From NCBI GenBank assembly GCA_030549335.1, contig CM060184.1, positions 43,055,909-43,119,908 of the forward strand: DNA of 64,000 bases, in the 5' to 3' direction. This DNA comes from Pontederia crassipes. Lineage: Eukaryota; Streptophyta; Magnoliopsida; Commelinales; Pontederiaceae. The first letter of the stretch is position 1; the number at the start of each line of letters is the position of its first letter. Positions 12,485 through 22,108 of the stretch are shown here, piece after piece. The notes under the pieces are model-generated. The model was not told the origin of the DNA, did no database searches, and worked only from the letters and a program-made list of their open reading frames with translations. The position numbers were made by a program, and so were the translations under genes.

Positions 12485-13671
12485 GTTCCTTCGAAAGGAG
12501 GAAATAGGTATTTGCTGACATTTATTGATGATTTCTTTAGAAAAGTTTGGGTCTATTTTCTAAAGCATAAAGATGATGTATTCGAAACATTCAAATCATG
12601 GAAGACTTTGCTAGAGAAGTAATCTGGAAAAGTTGTGAAGAGGCTGAGGACTGATAATGGACTAGAATTATGTAATTCTAAGTTCAATGAATTCTGTGAC
12701 AAAGAAGGTATTGCAAGGCATCACACAGTTGTGAGAACTCCACAGCAGAATGGGCAGAAAGAATGAACAGAACTCTACTAGAAAGAGCACGATGTATGCT
12801 GTCAAATGCGGGACTTGGCAAGGAGTTTTGGGCAGAGGCTATTAATCTGACATGTCACTTAGTGAATCGGTCTCCTCACTGATCCTTAGACTTAAAAATT
12901 CCTGAAGAAGTGTGGTCAGGTAATTCTCCTAATTACTCATATTTAAGAGTTTTTGGTTGTCCTGCATATGCACATGTTAATGATGGAAAGCTTGAACCTA
13001 GAGCTAGGAAGTGCATATTTCTTGGTTATAAATCAGGTGTTAAAGATTATAGATTATGGTGTCCTGAAATCAAGAAATTTATTATCAGTAGAGATGTTAC
13101 TTTTGATGAATCTGTGATGCTTCACTCGAGAAAGGTTATAAATCAGGTGTTAAAGGTTATAGATCAAGTTTGCCATCTGAAGAAATCATTGTATGGACTT
13201 AAACAATCCCCTCGGCAGTGGTATAAAAGGTTTGATTCATTCATGTTGAGTATTGATTTTGTTAGAAGCAAATATGATAGTTGTGTTTATTTGAATCAAC
13301 TTGCCGATGGTTCATTCATCTATTTGTTGCTCTATGTTGATGATATGTTAATTGCAGCGAAAGATATATCTGAAATTAATATTTTGAAAAATAAGTTAAG
13401 TTCTGAATTTGAGATGAAGGATCTTGGAGCAGCAAAGAAGATTTTGGGAATGAAAATTTCTAGAGATAGAAGTTCAGGAAGACTATTTCTGTCTCAGCAG
13501 AAATATATTGAAAAAGTTTTGGAGCGTTTTGGAATGCAGAATGCTAAGGCTGTCAGTACACCGATTGCAGCACACTTTAAACTCTCAGCGTCATGTTCAC
13601 CTCAATCTGATGAAGACAAAAGGTATATGTCAAAAGTTCCTTACTGTAGTGCAGTTGGTAGTATTATGTAG
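12485..13671 (+). pseudogene. Copia integrase and truncated reverse transcriptase
   Basis: Integrase core is recognisable (RTDNGLE near 12649; QQNG near 12744) but carries TAA at about 12620, a frameshift near 12752 and TGA near 12879. The integrase C-terminal part follows (VFGCPAYAHV near 12953; KCIFLGYKSG near 13012). The sequence then jumps at about 13134-13175 to the C-terminal part of reverse transcriptase (SLYGLKQSPRQWYKRF; catalytic YVDD near 13336). The palm segment with the first catalytic aspartate is missing. A 31-base repeat marks the junction. Confidence 0.85.
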
Positions 13672-14195
13672 CAATGGTTTGCACACGTCCAGATATATCT
13701 CATGCTGTCAGTGTTGTTAGTAAATATATGTCTAATCCAGGAAAGAAGCACTGAGAAGCTGTTAAGTGGATACTGAGATATTTAAGAGATACTTCTGATG
13801 TATGTTTGGAATTTGGTAGAAATTCAGCTGGACTGGTTGGCTATGTTGATTCAAATTTTGCAGGAGATCTTGATAGAAGAAGGTTCCTAACTGGTTATGT
13901 CTTTACTATTACTGATTGTGCTGTGAGTTGGAAAGCTATTTTGCAGGATACAGTAGCATTATCCACTACTGAAGCTGAATACATGGTCATCACTGAAGCT
14001 GTGAAAGAAGCTATCTGGTTGAGAGGATTAGTTGGAGAGCTCACTATGAAAGAGGAAGCTACTGTCATATATTGTGATAGTCAGAGTGCAATACATCTTA
14101 CAAAAGATCAAATGCATCATGAAAGAACAAAATATATAGATGTGAGATATCATTTTGTTCGAGATATTGTGGAAAAGCAAGATGTTCAAGTTTAG
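13672..14195 (+). pseudogene. Copia RNase H and 3' end of pol
   Basis: A one-base shift near 13669 moves the frame. The continuing frame shows CTRPDISHAVSVVS, the RNase H stretch GYVDSNFAGDLD (near 13842), STTEAEYM (near 13965), and the HERTKYIDVRYHFVRD and DMMTKSLP tail. A TGA near 13752 replaces a conserved tryptophan and a TAG at 14193-14195 stops the frame before the usual end. Confidence 0.85.
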
Positions 14196-14311
14196 AAAAT
14201 TAGCACACATGACAATCCAGCAGATATGATGACAAAGAGCTTACCTATTGCCAAGTTCGGTAAAGGAGAGCATGTTGAGCATTTTATTTTTGAGAGTTTT
14301 GTGAAATTAAA

Positions 14312-14326
14312 GTCAAGGTGGAGATT
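14312..14326 (+). other. Polypurine tract of the copia element
   Basis: GTCAAGGTGGAGATT lies directly before the 3' LTR. It is the expected plus-strand primer site. Confidence 0.7.
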
Positions 14327-14716
14327 TGTTGATGTGCCTTGAATTATATACTCAGTACCCAAAATTATGAAAGAAAAAAAATGAAAAAAAGAGGAAAAAT
14401 GAGAATCTATGGCGGAAGCGGAGGGCTTGAGCTGTTAGGCCCAAGCCCGTAGCCCGCCACTGATTCTCGTGGGGGGTGCGGGGGGCGAAGCCTCCCGCGG
14501 TATGGACCTTTATATATGAGGGTTAGGGTTTTATATGATGTACATTCTCTTTTGGCTCATAGTGAAAATTTCTGGCGGCGGCCTCCTTTGCCTGTGGATG
14601 TTTCTCTCTTGTTCACATTGATCAAGAGAGTTTTACCACGTTAAATCTCTGTGTTCATCTTCTTTTTCATTCGTTGTTTTGATTATTCATCGATTCTCGA
14701 TGTTCTATTCGCAACA
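14327..14716 (+). repeat. Copia 3' LTR (390 bp)
   Basis: Begins TGTTGATGTGCC, ends CGCAACA; pairs with 10587-10974 and is followed by the GATAG duplication (14717-14721). One C-to-T change interrupts the GC hairpin here (GCCTCCCGC). Confidence 0.93.
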
Positions 14717-15812
14717 GATAGCCACAAGAATTCCAAAATCCATCCTTGTTAGTAAGCGCGCACAAGAAAACACATATGCACCATGCTCCCAAGAGGAAAG
14801 CAAAAATATTGAAAGAACAAAACAAAACATGGCTTCGTTGGTGCACATGGTTGGATATAATGTTCGTTGTCTGTAACGATCCCAAAATTTGGCCATAATT
14901 TAAAATTTTTATCGAATCCTAGACGACGTTACATTGACTTTGACATCACCTAAATTTATAAAACATCGCAGCGGAAATATAATATAATAAAATTTAAAAC
15001 AATAACATCATAACATTATTCTCATAAACAGCGGAAGACTTCATAAATAAATAATATCCCAAGATACATAATCTGGCCCATGGGCCTAATAGGCTCTAAC
15101 GTATACCCAATAGAGGGTTCATCATACATAAATGAGTTCAAGTGGAGTACATGACTCAATAAGGCTCATAAGCCATACATAAACGACTCTATAAGAGTTC
15201 AACATAATGACATAATAAAAGGAAGATAACTTGGGCCGTAGCCCGACAGACTCATGTGCAATGTTGCCGTCACGAGGCTCTCGCCGCCGAACCTAAGCCT
15301 CCTCCATACCTGCACGGATCCATGAGGTGCAGGGGATTTCTCCCGTTAGAGTATGTTGAGGCCCATGCATGCTATGATCTTATAACATGATTTATATATG
15401 TCATGGCATATGCATTTCATCATTATAAAACATATGTCATATGCATGTTATGTGCTACTTATGCATACTATATGGCATGTGAGCATACCATCATGTCAAG
15501 TTAAGATAACATGTAACATCATAATATTTAGACTATGCATATCATAACTTATCATCATTCATATCAATCTTATCATCATGCTAATGCATATCATATCTTA
15601 TCTTACTTTACTTGGTCATCATTGTTCATGACGTCATATGATGTGACAAGTGGACATTCATATTGCATCCTCATAGGTGCATATTTCATCATACTTCTTT
15701 AACATCTTTACTTTATGTCCCAAGTCATTCATCTTTTATCTTTCCATCTTTCATCTTTACTTAGATACTTTCTTATCTTGTTGAATTGAGAAAGGTAGTG
15801 ACTAATAAATCA

Positions 15813-15955
15813 TTCTCCCCGTAGGGTGGTCTTTATCCTCATTCGTAGATGAGGTCTTTATCATTCCCGTAGGTGAGGTCTTTAACCTTCTCCGAAGACA
15901 AGGTCTTTATCCTCATTCGTCAATGAGGTCTTTCCCCACCCGTCGGTGGGGTCTT
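15813..15955. repeat. Short hairpin array in the LTR
   Basis: Five to six units of about 25 bp, each an imperfect or perfect 18-base inverted repeat followed by TCTTTAT-like spacer. Perfect ones are CCTCATT-CGTC-AATGAGG (15911-15928) and CCCCACC-CGTC-GGTGGGG (15934-15951). Same array at about 23050-23190 in the other LTR. Confidence 0.85.
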
Positions 15956-16129
15956 AGGTTGGGTACCGATTGGTCCCGGGTCTTAAAATATCACTCCTTC
16001 GTCAATCCGTCTTTTAATCATGTTCATCAATACATACAATCATTCACACATGTTGCATATTTTAACCCTAATAAAGGTCATAGTAACTTCAAATCATGCT
16101 AAGTGTGGGCATTCAAACATAACCAATCA

Positions 16130-16670
16130 TTCCCCGGAAACGGTCGACCATTTTGGATAACGGTCGACCACTGGTCGTATATCGGACGACCAATCAGATT
16201 ATCGGTCGATCATTTTGATTCTGTCGGACGATCGAAACCGTGTTCAGCTTCGTCCGCTAATCACAGAATGTGACAGCATCTCTGAAACGGACGATCGCTC
16301 ATATATCGGTCGACCATTATGGATCTTTCAGAAGACCAAAATTGGACTTCGGTTCGTCTGCTAATCACAGAATGTTTCGGCTATTTTGGCAATGCATATC
16401 GGACGATCGTTTGACAATCGGTCGACCGGTACTTGACTTTTCGGACGATCGAATCGAAGTGTTCGGACGACCGCTAATCACAGAATGTGTCGAATGTTTT
16501 CGACCACCCATATCGGACGACCATTAGAAAATTGGCCGGCCGTTACATGTCTTTCGGACGTCCGAAGTAAGGTCTCCGAACGACCGCTAATCACAGAATG
16601 TGTCTGCTCATCTAGAACGGTCGACCGATTCGGAATCGGTCGCCCGTTCTGGGATGGTAGGCACCCGATT
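16130..16670. repeat. Four tandem ~110-bp units in the LTR
   Basis: CTAATCACAGAATGT recurs at 16257, 16361, 16474 and 16587 (spacing 104, 113, 113), each in a unit with palindromic GGTCGACC or GGACGACCG words. The identical arrangement recurs at 23493, 23597, 23710 and 23823. Confidence 0.88.
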
Positions 16671-17570
16671 TTACAGGGTTTCTTTCCCAAATCTTTTATA
16701 CGTTAACATATTGAACCAAACCTGACTTCCAAACAACACATAAGACCTTTCTTGACATTCTTAACATTCTAATCATGAAACATAATGAGATTTTCACATA
16801 AGGCATTCAACATGCTAATCACACTTATAGGTTGTACATAAGCTTTACAAGATTTCATAATGAGCTAATATAAGTGATAATGAACATCATAATCTTAAAC
16901 ATGATTAGCAATATGACAATAAATATGGTAGCAATACATGAAGCATCTTGCATTCAAATCATGATTTGCAATAACATAGTAATCTAATAAAACATGAAGT
17001 AAGAAATGCAAAATCCCTAATCATACTTCAATAAGAACTAGGGTGGTCTTAATGCCTCTTAATCCATCCAAGCACACATCATTAAGAGGGTGATTAGGGT
17101 TTGGATCCCCTCAAATATACCTTGATTAGTAAAGCCTAAATCCTTGCTTCTTTCCTCCTTCCTCTAGCTCCCTCTTGTGTTGCTGTCCACATGGAGAGAA
17201 GAGCTTAACACTAAGCTAATGGCTAAAAGAGAGCTTACTGTAGCTAAGTGAGAGATTAGGAGTGATGAGGAAGGAAACTCACTATAGCTACAGTAGATCG
17301 AACTACTGTAGCACCCTCTTTTCTTTGGTGCTGGCCGAATGGGGCTTGGGAGAGAAGAGGAGTGAGAGAGAGGTAGAGCTCACTGTAGCATAGGGGTTTT
17401 AAGAGGTAACTTTCGGCTGGGTGGTGAAAGTAGGAGTTAGGGCATGCTTTTGTACATTGGGTAAAAGGGTGAGTGGGCTGGGCCTTTCTTGCTTTCTCTC
17501 TTTTCCTTTTTTTTTTTATTAAACCGGATGTTACAACCTAATCTCTTAAATAAAAATTCGTTCTCGAATT

Positions 17571-18155
17571 TTAATAAATCTTAAATTGCTTACCGAAGAG
17601 TCTTGGAAACTTCTCTCGTATTTCCTTTCCGAGTTCCCATGTAGCTTCTCGTCCACGGTGGTGCTTCCATGCTACTTTGACCATAGGTATAGCCTTGTTC
17701 TTGAGATGCTTCACTTGATAGTCTATGATCTCTATTAGTTGCTCCACATAAGTTAAGTCTTCTTTGATATTCGGCTCTTCAATCCTTATCACATTTGCCT
17801 CATCATGCACATATTTTCGGAGCATCGACACGTGGAAAACATTGTGAAGTCTAGCATACGAAGGTGGTAATGTTAGCTTATAAGCTGCTTCGCCAACTTT
17901 TTCAAGTATCTCAAAAGGTCTAATATACCTTGGTGTTAATTTTCCTTTCTTACTAAATTTCATCACACCCTTGATTGGTGAGACTTTGAGCATCACATGA
18001 TCCCCAACTTCATATAGTTGCTCTCTTCTCTTCAAATCCACATAACTCTTTTGCCTACTTTGTGCCTCTAGCATCATTTTCTTGATCAAATCCACTTTGT
18101 CAACATACATATGGACCAAATCCGGTCCAAGATATATCTTCTCTCCGGTTTCACT
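17571..18155 (-). pseudogene. Chromovirus integrase tail and chromodomain
   Basis: Same reading frame as the upstream pol parts, entered after the TAG at 18156-18158. It shows QKSYVDLKRREQLYEVGDHV, the KGKLTPRYIRPFEIL stretch and the LHNVFHVSMLRKYV motif of gypsy integrase C-termini, then a chromodomain-like end (VAWKHHRGREATWELGKEI). Chromodomains of these elements are known to steer integration to particular chromatin. It ends naturally at 17571. Confidence 0.85.
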
Positions 18156-18770
18156 CTAACATACCGAAGAACGGCAAGGCCTTCCATACAAGGCTTCAAA
18201 TGGAACCATTTTGATACTTGAATGATAACTATTGTTATAAGCAAATTTCACCAAAGGAAGGTGGTCATCCCAATTTCCATGCCAATCTAAGACACAAGCT
18301 CTAAGCATGTCCTCAAGTGTTTGTATTGTTCTTTCACTTTGACCATCGGTTTGAGGATGGAATGCCGTGCTAAAGTTCAGTCTTGTTCCAAAGACATTTT
18401 GGAGACCTTTCCAAAATCTAGAAGTGAACTTCGGATCTCTATCCGAAATAATAGATGCTGGAATTCTGTGCAAACGGATAATCTCATTCACATACAACTC
18501 TACCATGCTTTCCATAGATTGGCTCACTTTCATAAGAATAAAGTGAGCCGACTTCGTCGAGCGATCAACTACAACTCATATGGCATCATGACTTTTCCGG
18601 GTTCGTGGTAAACCAACCACAAAGTCCATCGATATACTTTGCCATTTTCATTCCGGAATGGGTAAAGGTTGTAGTTTGCCACAAGGCCTTCGGTGCTCTA
18701 TCTTTAATTGTTGGCATACTATGAACTTAGCCACATACTTAGCTACTTTCTTCTTCATATTTTCCCATCA
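18156..18770 (-). pseudogene. Chromovirus integrase core with several stops
   Basis: Integrase catalytic region of the same frame. It holds VVVDRSTKSAHFI (first aspartate), IISDRDPKFTSRFW (second aspartate) and HPQTDGQSERTIQTLE (glutamate). In-frame stops sit at 18768-18770, 18648-18650, 18576-18578 (all TGA) and 18156-18158 (TAG). Each stands where the family normally has tryptophan, so each is explained by one G-to-A change in TGG. Without those changes the frame is continuous. Confidence 0.87.
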
Positions 18771-21197
18771 AAAGTTCCTTTGCAAATTCTTGAACATCTT
18801 GGTGCTCCCGGGATGGATAGAGAATTCGAACTTGTGATATTCATCCAAAATTTTCCTTCTTAGTGCCTTGTCCTTCGAAATCCATAGGCGGTTCTTGTAC
18901 CTAATTGCTCCATCTTGGCCATACTCAAAGTGATTCCTTTCCCTTTTGCATACATTGATCATCCTCGCATAATCCGGGTCCTTCCTTTGAGCTTCAATGA
19001 TTCTCCGCACTAAGCTTGATTCAATCACGTGATGAGTTATACACATGATCCTTCGGCCAAAAATACTTGGGGCCCATTGTACTATGCTTTCCACGAGGTT
19101 CCACTTGCGGACACTTAAACACCCAAGCGATCCTTCCCATTTGCAACTTAGAGCATCCACAACTACATTTGCCTTCCTGGGGTGATACAATATAGCGAAC
19201 TCATAGTCCTTAAGAAATTGGAGCCATCTTCTTTGCCTCATATTCAAGTCCTTTTGGGAAAACACATACTTTAGGCTCTTATGGTCCGTGTACACTTCAA
19301 AGTCTTCACCATACAAATAGTGACGCCATATCTTCAATGCAAATACCATCGCCGCTAACTCTAGGTCATGAGTTGGATAGTTGACTTCATGCTTTTTCAA
19401 TTTCCTTGAAGCATATGCAACCACCTTGCTATGTTGCATAAGTACACATTCCAACTCGGTACAACATGCATCACTATAGATCACATAACCTCTACTACCC
19501 ATGGGGATGACTAAGATTGGTGCCGTTGTAAGTATTTTCTTTAGCTCTTGGAAACTCGCTTCACATGCTTGTGACCAAATAAACTTCTCGCCTTTCCTCA
19601 TCAACTTGGTCATAAGAGCAGCAATCTTGAAAAAGTCTTGGATAAATCTTCTATAGTATCCAGCAAGTCCTAAGAAACTTCGAATCTCAGTCACATTCTT
19701 GGGCCTACTCCAATTCATTACTGCTTCAACCTTTGCCGGGTCCACGGCTACTCCATGCCTTGACACAATATGACCAAGAAACATAACCTCTTCAAGCCAA
19801 AATTCACATTTGAAAACCTTGGCATAAAGCTTGTTCCTCCTCAAGGTTTCCAACACGATGCGAAGATGTTCTCTATGTTCTTCCGGGTTTGTTGAGTAGA
19901 TGAGGATATCATTTACAAATACTATCACAAATTTGTCCAAGTATGGACGGAAAACCCTATTCATCAAATCCATGAATGCGGTGGGCGCATTCGTTAGTCC
20001 AAAAGGCATAACCAAAAATTCATAATGCCCATACCTCGAACGAAATATCGTTTTGGGGACATCTTGCTCGGCTACCCTTAGTTGGTGGTAGCCACTCCTT
20101 AGGTTGATCTTGGAGAAAATCGACGCCGAAGATAATTGATCAAAAAGATCATCGATTCTTGGCAAGGGATACTTGGTCTTCACTGTCACTTTGTTGAGAA
20201 TTCGATAGTCGATGCACAACCTTAATGAGCCGTCCTTCTTCTTGACAAATAGTACCGGTGCGCCCCATGGTGAGACGCTTGGCCTAATGAACCCCTTATC
20301 CAAAAGTTCCTGTACTTGCGTCTTTAGTTCATGCATCTCCACCGGAGCCATTCGGTACGGCGGCTTTGAGATGGTAGTGGTCCCCGAAAGTAATTCAATA
20401 TTAAACTCAACTTTCCTTCTTGGTGGTAATCCCGCAATGTCTTCCGGAAAGACATCGGGATATTCTCTTATCACATCCAAGGATTCAAGTGCCTTGGGTT
20501 GTGAATCCGTCTTGATGACGCTTGCCAAAAATCCTCTTGCCCCTTTCTTGATCATCTTGCTCGTCTTAATTGCTGAGATGAGTATCTTGGCTTCCTTGGA
20601 GGGAATTCCCTTAATTATTGTAGGCTTTCCATGTTGACCACCTATACAAACTTTCTTTGCCTTACAATACATGTGAGCATCATTGTAAGATAACCAATCC
20701 ATTCCTAAGATTACATCATACTCTACCATGGGAAACAATATGAGGTCACTTGGAAAATTCTTTCCATCTATCTCTATGGATACATTGGGGATATATCTTC
20801 TAGTGCCTACCATCCCAGTAGGGGTTATAATGTCTAGTTGACAAGGGGCGACTAGAGGCTTTACTTTTAGCATGCTTGCAAATGCATGGGAGATAAAAGA
20901 ATGGGTTGCACCCGAATCAAATAGAACATTGGCATAGTGATCGACAATTAGAATATTACCTTGGATCACATCATTTTCTGGAGTGGCCTCATCCACTTCC
21001 ATGGCGAAGACTCTTGCTGGAGCTCTTGGTGGGTTTGCCACCATCTTTCCTTTGTCCTTGTTGCCCCCTTGTTTTTCCGGACAGTCCCTTATGTAATGGC
21101 CCTCCTTGCCACATTGTAGACATGTCCTGGCTCTAAAGCGACATTCACCCGCGTGAGGTCTCCCACACGTAGTGCAGTTCGGCCTTGCTTGATTCAC
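18771..21197 (-). pseudogene. Chromovirus zinc knuckle, protease, reverse transcriptase, RNase H
   Basis: An open stretch of 809 codons. In order: CCHC knuckle ([14 protein letters not shown]), protease ([12 protein letters not shown]), reverse transcriptase from about residue 240, RNase H ([12 protein letters not shown]) and the start of integrase. Although long and open, reverse transcriptase looks dead. Motif A reads [10 protein letters not shown] (plus-strand 20105-20110 region), where the family has aspartate in place of N. The active-site box reads FVNDILIYS (near 19915), where the first of two aspartates is also N. Both are GAY-to-AAY changes. Confidence 0.9.
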
Positions 21198-21293
21198 CTT
21201 CTTTGGAGAGTAGTATGGTGCCTTTCTCGGACTATTCCCTTGGGTCTTCCCTTCATGCTTCTTGATTTCCTTCCCTTTGGTATCCCTCCTCTC

Positions 21294-21881
21294 TTAATAT
21301 ACTCTTTCATGTTCCGCAGCGAAGTCCACTGCGTCTTTCATGATGGTGCAGCGACCACTCCTCACCCATTGCTGCAATCCGGATCTGAAGCCGTTTATGA
21401 ACCTCTTCGTCCTTCGGAGTTCATTCTCATGGAGCTCCCCGTACTTCTCCAACCTCAAGAACGTTTTCACATACTCTCCTACGGTCATGCTTCCTTGAAC
21501 GAGGTTGAGAAACTCATCCCTCTTCTTTTCCTTTACGTGGTCCGGGAAGAAACGAGCTTCGAATGCTTCCACGAAACTCTCCCAATCCACATTCTCCTCA
21601 CTCTCATTGGTGGTCTTCAACCATGCTTTCCACCATGATGCCTTGGCCCGGCCACAAAGGCAATGTGTGGCATACCTCACTTTGCGATCTTCGGGGCATT
21701 CCATAACTTTAAGGACATCCCCTACATCTTCGATCCACGATTCTACCAACTCGGGATCTCCTACTCCATCAAACTTTGGGGGCTGGAGCCAAAGGAATCT
21801 CTCAATAGAATAAACTGGCCCGATACTTTTGTGCCGCCAGGATTAGCCCATCAAGAAATGTATTCCTTTCCTGCTCCTCAT
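21294..21881 (-). pseudogene. Chromovirus gag (capsid) region
   Basis: Same frame as pol. ATG at 21881 is followed by TAA at 21843-21845. After that the frame shows the retrotransposon gag domain (FLWLQPPKFDG, ESWIEDV, ASWWKAWL, FEARFFPDHV, EYVKTFLRLEKYG). A second TAA at 21294-21296 precedes the zinc-knuckle part. The true start codon is uncertain. Confidence 0.8.
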
Positions 21882-22094
21882 CAATGATTGAACATCTTGG
21901 CATCTACATACATATTCAAACAATCATAGAACATTATTAGCAATGAGCTAATCATATGATAATATTTACTTTTAGATTCGGTGGCACCTCATGATGATTG
22001 CACATGGACTTTACACTTAAACATTACTCTTAGACATTTTAGCCAACCTATGGCTTAAACACATAAGACTTTAAGACATAAGAGCCAAACTACG

Positions 22095-22106
22095 GCTTTG
22101 ATACCA
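22095..22106 (-). other. Primer binding site of the chromovirus
   Basis: Minus-strand TGGTATCAAAGC lies two bases inside the right (5') LTR. It is one base off the usual initiator tRNA-Met complement TGGTATCAGAGC. Confidence 0.85.
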
Positions 22107-22108
22107 AC

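Larger units (their letters stand above)
10587..14716 (+). mobile_element. Defective Ty1/copia element (TNT1/Tork-like)
   Basis: Complete insertion: 5' LTR, primer binding site, gag-pol remains, purine tract, 3' LTR, flanked by GATAG. Gag, zinc knuckle, protease, integrase, reverse transcriptase and RNase H appear in copia order (integrase before reverse transcriptase). Pol has several stops and frameshifts and lacks the first half of reverse transcriptase. By hand count the LTRs are roughly 93% identical, so the insertion is not very recent. Lineage assignment rests on protein style only. Confidence 0.92.
14872..17535 (-). repeat. Chromovirus 3' LTR (left copy)
   Basis: Runs from TGTAACGATCCC to GGATGTTACA. 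It contains a hairpin array at about 15813-15955 and four tandem units of about 110 bp at 16130-16670, each with CTAATCACAGAATGT and CGGTCGACC-type words. It matches 22109-24742 closely, mostly differing by transitions and small indels. Confidence 0.93.

Noticed and set aside
14722..14871. A gene between the copia and chromovirus insertions
   Set aside because: Only 150 bases remain between the two elements; the short frames there partly use LTR sequence.
16130..16670. Evenly spaced repeats resembling a CRISPR array
   Set aside because: Units are about 110 bp, imperfect, present in both LTRs and in plant DNA; there are no cas genes.
18768..21197. The 809-codon frame as an active gag-pol gene
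   Set aside because: Gag is broken upstream, integrase downstream, and two reverse transcriptase aspartates are changed.
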